From: Acidobacteriota bacterium
Lineage (GTDB): Bacteria; Acidobacteriota; Vicinamibacteria; Fen-336
Length of the DNA: 64,000 nt
Direction of reading: 5' to 3'
NCBI GenBank assembly: GCA_011526565.1
Contig: WYBL01000123.1
Span: 1-64,000 of the forward strand
In this document: positions 57,299-64,000 of the stretch, one piece after another
How the letters are laid out: every line of letters starts with the position of its first letter
How positions within the stretch are numbered: the stretch's first letter is position 1
Position numbers and translations under genes: made by a program
Notes under the pieces: generated by a model
Told to the model about the DNA's origin: nothing
The model's database searches: none
The model's input: only the letters and a program-made list of their open reading frames with translations

Positions 57299-58528
57299 AT
57301 GGCGACTCCAGCCCTCGAAGTCGCGAACCTCGGCAAGCGCTACGTGCTCGCCGGCCGAGCCCCCGATACCCTTCGAGACGCGTTCAGCGCCGGCCTCGCA
57401 CGCATCGCCGGGCGGTCGGGAAGCCGGCAGCAGGGCGAACTCTGGGCGCTCCGTGACGTCTCCTTCTCGCTGGCCGAAGGCGAGTGCCTCGGGGTCGTTG
57501 GGGCGAACGGTGCGGGCAAGAGCACGTTGCTCAAGCTGCTCTCCAGGGTCACCCATCCCACAGAGGGTCGCATCGCGGTGCGCGGACGAGTCGCGAGCCT
57601 GCTCGAGGTCGGCACGGGCTTCCATCCCGAACTCTCGGGGCGCGAAAACGTGTACCTGAACGGGGCGCTGCTCGGCTTGCGGCAGGCGGAGATCCGCAGT
57701 CGTTTCGACGCCATCGTCGAGTTCTCGGGGGTCGAACGCTTTCTCGACGAGCCGGTGAAGCGCTACTCGAGCGGCATGTACATGCGGCTCGCGTTCGCGA
57801 TCGCCGCCCATCTGGAACCGGAGATCCTCGTCGTCGACGAGGTGCTGGCCGTGGGTGACGCTGCCTTCCAGCGCAAGTGCCTGGGACGGCTGGCCGACCT
57901 GACGCGCGAGGGGCGCACGATCCTGTTCGTGAGCCACAACCTCTCGGCACTCGGCGCGCTCTGCACTCGCGGCGTGCTCCTCGAGTCGGGCCGCGTCGCC
58001 TGCACGGGCACGATCCAGCAGACGATCGCCGCCTACGTCGACCGCGTCCTGGAGCGGCGACACCATGCCGATCTCGGCCCGGGACAGCCGGGCTTTCGTG
58101 CGCTCCGCATCCTCGATCTCGGGCAGCCGCAGCCGGCAGTGTGCGACACGCTGCATCCCGACGGCTCGTACGCGCTCGAGATCGCTTGCCGATTGCCGGC
58201 CTCTTCCGGGGCCAACCTGGGTTTCACCTTGTTCAACGAATCCGACGTCGGGGCGCTCTCCAGCAGCGCACGCGACTCGCTCCGGGAACTGCCGAGCGGC
58301 GACGTCGTGTTCCGCGTCCCGTTGCCGGTGGATCGGCTGCCCTCGGGCACCTATCGTGTCGAGGGCGCAGTCTGGGACGGCTCGGGCAACCTGGATCAGT
58401 CCGATGCCTTGCTGCGATTTGAGATCGTCAACACGCGTTCCGCGTTGGACGTGATGGGGTGGAAGACCCGCGGCGCGACGATTCTCGAGCGGCCGTGGCA
58501 GGCACTTCACGACGGGAACCCCTCATGA
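57299..58528 (+). CDS. wzt: ABC transporter ATP-binding protein for polysaccharide export, with C-terminal Wzt domain
   Basis: 409 residues. Walker A GANGAGKST (68-76), the Wzt-type signature SSGMYMRLAFAIAAHL, Walker B ILVVDEVLAVGD, and H-loop FVSHNLSAL in the first 245 residues. A C-terminal extension of about 160 residues with GSYALEIACRLPASSGANLGF and DVVFRVPLPVDRLPSGTYRVEGAVWD is the Wzt carbohydrate-binding beta-sandwich, which in E. coli O8/O9 recognises the terminal modification of the glycan. So the exported chain is probably capped or modified at its non-reducing end. Overlaps the next gene by ATGA. Confidence 0.92.
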   Translation: MATPALEVANLGKRYVLAGRAPDTLRDAFSAGLARIAGRSGSRQQGELWALRDVSFSLAEGECLGVVGANGAGKSTLLKLLSRVTHPTEGRIAVRGRVASLLEVGTGFHPELSGRENVYLNGALLGLRQAEIRSRFDAIVEFSGVERFLDEPVKRYSSGMYMRLAFAIAAHLEPEILVVDEVLAVGDAAFQRKCLGRLADLTREGRTILFVSHNLSALGALCTRGVLLESGRVACTGTIQQTIAAYVDRVLERRHHADLGPGQPGFRALRILDLGQPQPAVCDTLHPDGSYALEIACRLPASSGANLGFTLFNESDVGALSSSARDSLRELPSGDVVFRVPLPVDRLPSGTYRVEGAVWDGSGNLDQSDALLRFEIVNTRSALDVMGWKTRGATILERPWQALHDGNPS

Positions 58529-59934
58529 CCGACATCGTCATCATCGGCGCCGGCCCGACCGGACTCGGAGCAGCGCTGCGCCTCCAGGAACTGGGCCACG
58601 AGGACTTCCTGCTGCTCGATGCGGCCGCAGGTCCCGGTGGCCTGGCGGCGTCCGTGCGTGACGAGCAGGGCTTCACGTGGGACATGGGCGGCCACGTCCA
58701 GTTCTCGCACTACGAAATCTTCGACGAGTACATGGATCGGGCGTTCGCACCCGACGGCTGGCTCCACCACGACCGTGAGAGCTGGGTCTGGATGCGCGAG
58801 CGCTTCGTGCCCTACCCTTTCCAGTACAACCTGCATCGACTCCCCGGTCCGGAGAAGCTCAAGGCCGTGACGGGCCTCCTTGCGGCGGCGCAGGCAAGCC
58901 CGGGAAGGCCCGCCAACTTTCGCGAGTGGATCCTCGCGACCTTCGGCATCGGCATTGCCGAGATCTTCCTGTTTCCCTACAACTTCAAGGTCTGGGCCCA
59001 TCCCCTGGAGTCGATGAACGCCGTGTGGGTGGGCGAGCGGGTGGCGGTTCCTGCCATCGATCGTGTCCTACGGGGCATCTGCCTCGACGAAGACGATGTC
59101 TCGTGGGGGCCGAACAACCGATTCCGCTTCCCGAAACACGGCGGAACCGGGGCGATCTGGGAATCACTCGCCCGTCAGGTGTCGCCCTCCCGCGTGCGGT
59201 TCGGTGTCCGCGTGGACGGAGTGGATCTCGAGGGCCACCGGCTGACGCTGGGCGGCGGCGAGACCATTCACTACCGCCGCCTGATCAACACGATGCCGCT
59301 CGACTCCTTCTGCGGCCTCACGGGAAGATCCGGCCTCGCCGCTCGCGCGGCTGGGCTCCAGCACTCGAGCACCCACGTGGTCGGCGTGGGACTCGAGGGC
59401 CAGCCGCCTGCGGCTCTCGCCACCAAGTGCTGGATGTACTTCCCCGAAGACGACAACCCGTTCTACCGCGTCACGGTGTTCTCGAACTACTCGCCTTTCA
59501 ACGCACCGCGCCCAGGCGAGACGTGGTCGCTGATGGCCGAGGTGGCCGAGAGTCGCTTCAAGCCGGTCGACAGGGCTCGAGTGGTCGATGACGTCGTCGC
59601 CGGCTTGCGCGCGACGCGCCTGATCGGCGCTCAGGATCGCATCCTCAGCCTCTTCCATCGACGGCTCGAACACGGCTACCCGACGCCGTCGGTGGATCGT
59701 GACGCGATTCTCAACGACGTCCTGCCGGCTCTGGAGGCGCAAGACGTGTACTCGAGAGGTCGTTTCGGGGCCTGGAAGTACGAGGTCAGCAATCAAGACC
59801 ACTCCTTCATGCAAGGATTCGAGTGCGTCGATCGATTGCTCGGCGTGCTGGGGGAACAGGCCGGCGATATCGAACCCACGCTCAACCATCCCGACCGCGT
59901 GAACGGGACCTTCAATCGTCGGGGTACTAGGTGA
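58525..59934 (+). CDS. FAD-dependent oxidoreductase (UDP-galactopyranose mutase / protoporphyrinogen-oxidase-like)
   Basis: 469 residues. GAGPTGLGAALRLQEL (8-23) is the FAD-binding dinucleotide motif; PGGLAASVRDEQGFTWDMGGH, YNLHRLPGPEKLK, YNFKVWAHPLESMNAVWVGERVA, NTMPLDSFCGLTG and the C-terminal YEVSNQDHSFMQGFECVDRLLG follow. Proteins of this type are common in glycan clusters and are related to UDP-galactopyranose mutase (pyranose-furanose conversion), but the lack of a clear match to Glf leaves the substrate open. Coupled to wzt (ATGA) and to the next GT (GTGA). Confidence 0.78.
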   Translation: MTDIVIIGAGPTGLGAALRLQELGHEDFLLLDAAAGPGGLAASVRDEQGFTWDMGGHVQFSHYEIFDEYMDRAFAPDGWLHHDRESWVWMRERFVPYPFQYNLHRLPGPEKLKAVTGLLAAAQASPGRPANFREWILATFGIGIAEIFLFPYNFKVWAHPLESMNAVWVGERVAVPAIDRVLRGICLDEDDVSWGPNNRFRFPKHGGTGAIWESLARQVSPSRVRFGVRVDGVDLEGHRLTLGGGETIHYRRLINTMPLDSFCGLTGRSGLAARAAGLQHSSTHVVGVGLEGQPPAALATKCWMYFPEDDNPFYRVTVFSNYSPFNAPRPGETWSLMAEVAESRFKPVDRARVVDDVVAGLRATRLIGAQDRILSLFHRRLEHGYPTPSVDRDAILNDVLPALEAQDVYSRGRFGAWKYEVSNQDHSFMQGFECVDRLLGVLGEQAGDIEPTLNHPDRVNGTFNRRGTR

Positions 59935-61184
59935 GTTCCGTCATGCCCTTGCCAGCGCTACCCGCTGGCGCTCTCGTGCGTCATGTACATGGGCAGGTGG
60001 GTGGCGCCGGGGGGCCCCACGGCTACCTCGCGAACCTACGTTGGGCGGTTTACGAGAATCGCGTCGCGGGGATCGACATCACCGATGTGCCGGTCTGGGG
60101 GAAGTGGAACTGGCGCAGCAAGCTGTGGCACGCCTTGGACCAGGTTAGGGGCGTGCGCGGACTCCTGCATCGCATGTTCGGCGAGTTCCAGATGCGTTTC
60201 CGCAGGTCCCTCCGGGAATGGGATTCGAACTACGACATGGTCGGGCCAGCGGAATGCAACCGCCTGCTGGCCTGTGACCTGCTTTTCGTTCACGATACGT
60301 TCCTCGCTAGGCGGCTGGCCCGGCTTGCCCCGGCTGGCTGTCGAGAGCGTGTCGTGCTGGTGAGCCACGCACCGACTTACATCGCCAATCAGATCGCGGC
60401 CTACGTGATGCCGGACGCAGATCCAGGCGACTGGGCAGACGCTTCGCTTGTCCGGAGCGTCCGGGACCTCGAGAACGAGACATTCGAACTCGTGCGCGCC
60501 GTCGCTTGGCCGTACGCGGCTGCCCACGAGGGCTACTCGGACTACGCGAACCTTGAGGCCCAGGGGCGTGTCCGAAGCGTTGGTATTGTCACCGGCGTGC
60601 CGTCGCCGCAGCCTCGTAGGGCCCGGGCGGCAACCCGGACTGAGTGGGGTGTCGGCGATCGCCCTGTTGCCCTCTTCATGGGACGGCCTCACCCCGACAA
60701 GGGGTTCGATCGATTCCTCGACTGGGCGGAGACCGGTCACGGCGACGACTGGGTGTTCGCGTTCGCCGGCAATCCGGCCACGCGCTGGAAGCGCGAGATC
60801 CGGGGTGTCCAGTTGCTCGGCTACCAGTCGGACAATGGTGCGGCCTATCGCGCCGCCGATCTGGTACTGATCCCCAACCGGACGTCTTTCCTTGACATCG
60901 GTCTGCTGGAGGCGCTGTCGCTGGGTGTTCCGACCGCGACGACCGCGACGGGCGGCCATCGAGAGGTGCTGCGGCGAGTTCCTGAGCTGATCGAGATTCC
61001 GACGGGCGATGCGCGGACCTCATGGGCAGCAGTCGTGGACGCCTGGCGGACGCGCAGCACGCCCGAGGCCGCGGCGGCGCGGCGAAAGGCTTGGGAGGAG
61101 CGGTACTCGCCGCGGGCCTTCGTTCGCGCGCATCTCGAGGCGAGTCTGGCGCTGCTCGAAGGACGAGCCTGGCCCCCGGAATGA
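59931..61184 (+). CDS. Glycosyltransferase family 4-like
   Basis: 417 residues from GTG at 59931, overlapping the preceding stop. N-terminal domain GALVRHVHGQVGGAGGPHGYLANLRW; donor domain VALFMGRPHPDKGFDRFLDW, FAFAGNPATRW, LIPNRTSFLDIGLLEALSLGVPTATTATGGH, where the E of the EX7E is in LEALSLGVP. Part of the exporter operon. Confidence 0.75.
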   Translation: MSSVMPLPALPAGALVRHVHGQVGGAGGPHGYLANLRWAVYENRVAGIDITDVPVWGKWNWRSKLWHALDQVRGVRGLLHRMFGEFQMRFRRSLREWDSNYDMVGPAECNRLLACDLLFVHDTFLARRLARLAPAGCRERVVLVSHAPTYIANQIAAYVMPDADPGDWADASLVRSVRDLENETFELVRAVAWPYAAAHEGYSDYANLEAQGRVRSVGIVTGVPSPQPRRARAATRTEWGVGDRPVALFMGRPHPDKGFDRFLDWAETGHGDDWVFAFAGNPATRWKREIRGVQLLGYQSDNGAAYRAADLVLIPNRTSFLDIGLLEALSLGVPTATTATGGHREVLRRVPELIEIPTGDARTSWAAVVDAWRTRSTPEAAAARRKAWEERYSPRAFVRAHLEASLALLEGRAWPPE

Positions 61185-62134
61185 GCGATGCGAGCGTCGC
61201 GATCCCGGCTCGCGACGAGGAGCGCTCGCTTGCCCCGCTGATCGAGTCGCTCCTGGCTCAGAGTCGTCCCCCGGCGGAGATCGTCGTCTGCGACGCGGGC
61301 TCGCGAGACCGAACCGGCGCTTCGGCTCGCGCCTTCGGCTCTCGCGGCGTCCAGCTCGTCGAAGCCGGGCCCGCGTATCCGGGGAGGGCGCGGAACCTGG
61401 CCGTGGCGGCTGCAACTCAGCCGTGGATCGCGTTCATCGACGGGGGGTGCCGGGCCGAGGCGGACTGGCTGGAGCAACTGTTGGCGGCGCGAGACGCCGT
61501 TCCGGGCGGGGCCGACGTCGTGTACGGGGACTACGACCCGTTCATCCGCAGCGAGTGGGACGCGGCTCAGGCGCTGGCGATCGTGTCGCCGCGCAACCCG
61601 GCGACCGGGTGCCGGCCGCCGTTCATCGCCAGCTCGCTCGTGCGGCGCGAGACGTTCCTGAAGGTTGGGGGCTTTCCGGAGCACCTGCGGGCGGCCGAGG
61701 ATCTGCTGTTCTTCGAGGCGCTGGAGAAGGCAGGGGCGAAGGTCGTGCACGCGCCGCGGGCGAGGATCCGCTGGACTCTGGCGCCTTCGCCGCGGGCCGT
61801 GTTCCGGCGGCTGCGGCTGTACTCGGCGCACCACGTTTTGGCGGGTCTGGGGCGCACCTGGCACCACCGGGTGCTGGGGATGAACGCGGTGGGGCTGGCG
61901 CTCCTGGTCGCGGGTTTCGCCTGGCCGCTGGTGTGGGGCCTTCTGGGGGTGGGCGCGCTCGCTCGCCTCTGGCGGACCGTGATGTCGCGCCGGTCGAGCG
62001 CGCCGCCCGAGGCGCAGCGGCTCACCGCGGGTCGCTGGGCGCGGGCCGCGGTGCTGCTCGCGGTCGCGGACGCCGCCTGCGTGCTCGGGTACCTCGACTA
62101 CCTGCGCGGGCGCGTCGCGACGTCGCCCCAGTGA
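61181..62134 (+). CDS. Glycosyltransferase family 2 with C-terminal membrane helices
   Basis: 317 residues. MSDASVAIPARDEERSLAPL, EIVVCDAGSRDRTGASA, NLAVAAATQPWIAFIDGGCR with DGG at the DxD position, and VSPRNPATGCRPPFIASSLVRR plus EDLLFFEALEKAG in the GT-A fold (about 1-225). Two hydrophobic segments (VGLALLVAGFAWPLVWGLLG and AAVLLAVADAACVLGYLDY) anchor the C-terminus. ATG at 61181 overlaps the upstream stop (ATGA). Confidence 0.8.
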   Translation: MSDASVAIPARDEERSLAPLIESLLAQSRPPAEIVVCDAGSRDRTGASARAFGSRGVQLVEAGPAYPGRARNLAVAAATQPWIAFIDGGCRAEADWLEQLLAARDAVPGGADVVYGDYDPFIRSEWDAAQALAIVSPRNPATGCRPPFIASSLVRRETFLKVGGFPEHLRAAEDLLFFEALEKAGAKVVHAPRARIRWTLAPSPRAVFRRLRLYSAHHVLAGLGRTWHHRVLGMNAVGLALLVAGFAWPLVWGLLGVGALARLWRTVMSRRSSAPPEAQRLTAGRWARAAVLLAVADAACVLGYLDYLRGRVATSPQ

Positions 62135-63360
62135 CTCTCGACGCCGCCTACGCGGTGTACTGGTCGCTGCGCGACCCGCTCGCGCAGAGCCAGTCGCTGC
62201 CCGTGCTGACTGCGCTGGCGCGAGAGGGGTGGCGATTCGGGCTGGTCACCTTCGAGCAACCGCAGTGGAGGCTCGCACCCGAGGCGGCTCGCGCCGAGCG
62301 CCAGCGGCTGGCGGCGCTCGGCATCGACTGGCGGCCGCACGACTACACGAAGCGGCCACCGGTGCTGTCGACCGCGTGGGACGTGTGGCAGGGGGCGTCG
62401 ACGCTGGCCACGCTCGCGCGGGAGGGGGGCGCCCGGCTGCTGCACGCGCGGGGCTCCATCCCGTGCGCGATGGCGCAGGCGGCGCTGCTGCGGTGTCGCG
62501 CGAAGCTCTTCGCGGACGCGGACGGGCCGCTGTCCGAGGAGTACGTCGACGCCGGCATCTGGAGCGCGGGGTCGCTGCCGCATCGGGTCGCGGGGCACGT
62601 CGAGGACCGGGCGCTGCGGATCGCGGACAAGGTGGCTGTACTGACGGAAGTTCGTCGCGGCGAGGTGGCGCCGCTCGCCCGCGGGCCCGTCGCCGTGCTG
62701 CCCTGCGGCGTCGACACGGGGCACTTCCGGCCCGATCCCGCGGCGCGGGCGGCGCGGCGGGCGGAGCTCGGCGTGCCCAAGGGCGGGCGGGTGCTGGTGT
62801 ACGTGGGGAAGGCGGGGGGCTGGTACCTGAGCGAGGAGATCCTCGACTTCGCGCGCGAGCTCCGAGACGCGGGTTCCCACGACTGGCGGCTGCTGGTGCT
62901 GACGCCGGACCCGCCGGAGCGGTTCGAGGTCGGCGCGCGCGAGCGCGGCGTGCCGGCCACGGTACGCCGGGCGACGCGGGACGAGATGCCGGGCTGGTTG
63001 TCGGCGGCCGATGCCGCGATCTCGTTCCGCAAGGCGACGCCGTCGCAGCGCGCCAGCTCGCCGATCAAGAACGGGGAGTACCTGTCCTGCGGGCTGCCGG
63101 TGGTCTCGACGCCCGGGGCGGGGGACTACTCGGAGCTGATCGAGCGGGAGCGGGTCGGGGTGGTCGTCGCGGGGCTCGACGTGCCGGGTTATCGTTCGGC
63201 GGCGCGCGCGCTCGAGGGGCTGCTGGCAGAGCCCGGCCTGGGCGAGCGCTGTCGGTCGGTGGCCCGGACCCACGCGGGGCTCGAGGAGGTCGTGCTGCCG
63301 CGCTACCGGGAGATCTACAGGGAGCTCCTCGGGGCGCCCGCGACGGCGAAGGAGCAGTGA
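62131..63360 (+). CDS. Glycosyltransferase family 4
   Basis: 409 residues from GTG at 62131 (GTGA overlap with the GT2 gene). DAAYAVYWSLRDPLAQSQSLPVL, LLHARGSIPCAMAQAALL, VAVLPCGVDTGHFRPD, GGRVLVYVGKAGGWYLSEEI, AAISFRKATPSQRASSPIKNGEYLSCGLPVVSTPGAGD. The EX7E is in IKNGEYLSCGLPVVST, slightly offset. This is the GT4 subfamily that takes a lipid-linked acceptor in many exporter clusters. Confidence 0.82.
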   Translation: MTLDAAYAVYWSLRDPLAQSQSLPVLTALAREGWRFGLVTFEQPQWRLAPEAARAERQRLAALGIDWRPHDYTKRPPVLSTAWDVWQGASTLATLAREGGARLLHARGSIPCAMAQAALLRCRAKLFADADGPLSEEYVDAGIWSAGSLPHRVAGHVEDRALRIADKVAVLTEVRRGEVAPLARGPVAVLPCGVDTGHFRPDPAARAARRAELGVPKGGRVLVYVGKAGGWYLSEEILDFARELRDAGSHDWRLLVLTPDPPERFEVGARERGVPATVRRATRDEMPGWLSAADAAISFRKATPSQRASSPIKNGEYLSCGLPVVSTPGAGDYSELIERERVGVVVAGLDVPGYRSAARALEGLLAEPGLGERCRSVARTHAGLEEVVLPRYREIYRELLGAPATAKEQ

Positions 63361-63368
63361 GGAACGGA

Positions 63369-64000
63369 ATGCGCATCCTGGTCACCGGCGGCGCCGGGTT
63401 CATCGGGTCCCACCTCGTCGACCGGCTGGTCGAACGCGGGCACGGCGTCACCGTGCTCGACAACCTCGACCCGCAGGTGCACGGGAAGGGGACCACCGCT
63501 CCGCGCTACCTCGAGGGCCACCTGAAGGCCGGGGCCGTGCGCTTCCTGCACGGGGACGTCACGGTGCGCGAGGACCTGGCGCGGGCGCTCGACGGAGTCG
63601 AGGCGGTGGTGCACCTGGCGGCGACCGTCGGCGTCGGGCAGTCGATGTACCAGCCGCACTACTACACCCACACCAACGGCAACGGCACCGGGATGCTGCT
63701 CGAGCTGCTGGTGTCGCGGCGCGACCACGTAAAAAAGCTGGTCGTGGCCAGCTCGATGAGCCTCTACGGCGAAGGCGCGTACCGCTGCCCGGGTTGCCGG
63801 GGGACGACGGCGGGCGAGCGCACGACGGCGCGGCTGGAGGCGGGCACCTGGGAGGTGCCGTGCGCGGGCTGCGGGCGCGACCTGGAGCCGCAGCCGACGC
63901 CGGAGACCAAGCCGGCCGAGATCGCGTCAGTCTACGCGGCGACCAAGAAGCACCAGGAGGACCTGTGCGTGTCCTTCGGCCGCGCGTACCGGATCCCCAC
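63369..64000 (+). CDS. NAD-dependent sugar epimerase/dehydratase with an inserted zinc ribbon (gene runs off the right edge)
   Basis: 210 codons visible from ATG at 63369 (GGAACGGA upstream, 8 bp after the GT4 stop). Rossmann motif RILVTGGAGFIGSHLVDRL, GDVTVREDLARAL, VVHLAATVGVGQS, ASSMSLYGEGAYR, then a four-cysteine insert YRCPGCRG...VPCAGCGRDL (about 37 residues) and SVYAATKKHQEDLC with the catalytic YxxxK. The Cys-containing insert between the Ser and the Tyr is characteristic of the dTDP-L-rhamnose 4-epimerase (WbiB-like) branch, so this may act on dTDP-rhamnose/6-deoxytalose. It continues the exporter operon. Confidence 0.83.
   Translation, partial: MRILVTGGAGFIGSHLVDRLVERGHGVTVLDNLDPQVHGKGTTAPRYLEGHLKAGAVRFLHGDVTVREDLARALDGVEAVVHLAATVGVGQSMYQPHYYTHTNGNGTGMLLELLVSRRDHVKKLVVASSMSLYGEGAYRCPGCRGTTAGERTTARLEAGTWEVPCAGCGRDLEPQPTPETKPAEIASVYAATKKHQEDLCVSFGRAYRIP

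Noticed and set aside
63729..63737. A AAA AAG slippery heptamer inside the epimerase gene
   Set aside because: It has the right codon phase for -1 slippage, but there is no Shine-Dalgarno-like stimulator and the zero frame encodes conserved family motifs on both sides; most likely ordinary Lys-Lys codons.

Overview
The window is very GC-rich double-membrane bacterial DNA, most likely from an Acidobacteriota genome (class Thermoanaerobaculia or a relative). The reasons are inferred from gene content. There are two large Oar-like TonB-dependent receptors with a CarboxypepD_reg N-terminus, a CadC-type winged helix fused through a membrane segment to a TolB/PD40 propeller, and a mix of partner-switching and ECF sigma regulation. 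No rRNA, tRNA, CRISPR array or complete insertion sequence was seen.

Layout. 0-8 kb is mostly housekeeping: a partial rlmN, a YkgJ-type cysteine-cluster protein, glnA behind an unusually AT-rich palindromic promoter, a Phd/RelE toxin-antitoxin pair, a divergent-class penicillin-binding protein and ychF. 6.8-11.8 kb is a regulatory block. A leftward RsbW-like kinase / STAS / GAF-PP2C operon lies back to back with a rightward PrsW protease, an ECF sigma factor and a single-pass membrane protein whose outer part is 37 tandem nonapeptides. I consider the rightward cassette the most interesting part of the window: it has the parts list of a regulated-intramembrane-proteolysis stress circuit (compare B. 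subtilis PrsW-SigW-RsiW) with an unusual sensor domain. 11.9-24 kb holds a WlbA-like sugar dehydrogenase, the winged-helix/propeller regulator, a TonB receptor, a solitary HicB, an asparagine synthetase and a metallopeptidase-propeller-beta-barrel protein. 24-25.4 kb is a worn defence/toxin-antitoxin spot: an AbiEi-like regulator with a nested operator, and a HigA next to a fragment of HigB.

25.5-33.4 kb contains truC, a TPR lipoprotein-like or secreted protein, a DUF6492 protein, an acyltransferase-aminotransferase-omega-amidase operon and truA. From 33.5 kb to the right edge almost everything concerns cell-surface glycans: FkbM and other methyltransferases, about ten glycosyltransferases, WecB, an acetyltransferase, a DegT aminotransferase, sugar epimerases, and a Wzm/Wzt ABC exporter at 56.4-58.5 kb. 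The run from the exporter to the right edge is one rightward operon with successive 4-nt ATGA/GTGA overlaps. A second Oar-like receptor (38.9-42.1 kb) sits within this island. The stretch from about 42 to 53 kb is visibly less GC-biased and contains non-coding gaps, as expected for exchanged surface-polysaccharide genes.

Starts were chosen from Shine-Dalgarno fit, neighbour overlaps and family N-termini. Several are non-ATG (GTG, TTG, possibly CTG) and are flagged.
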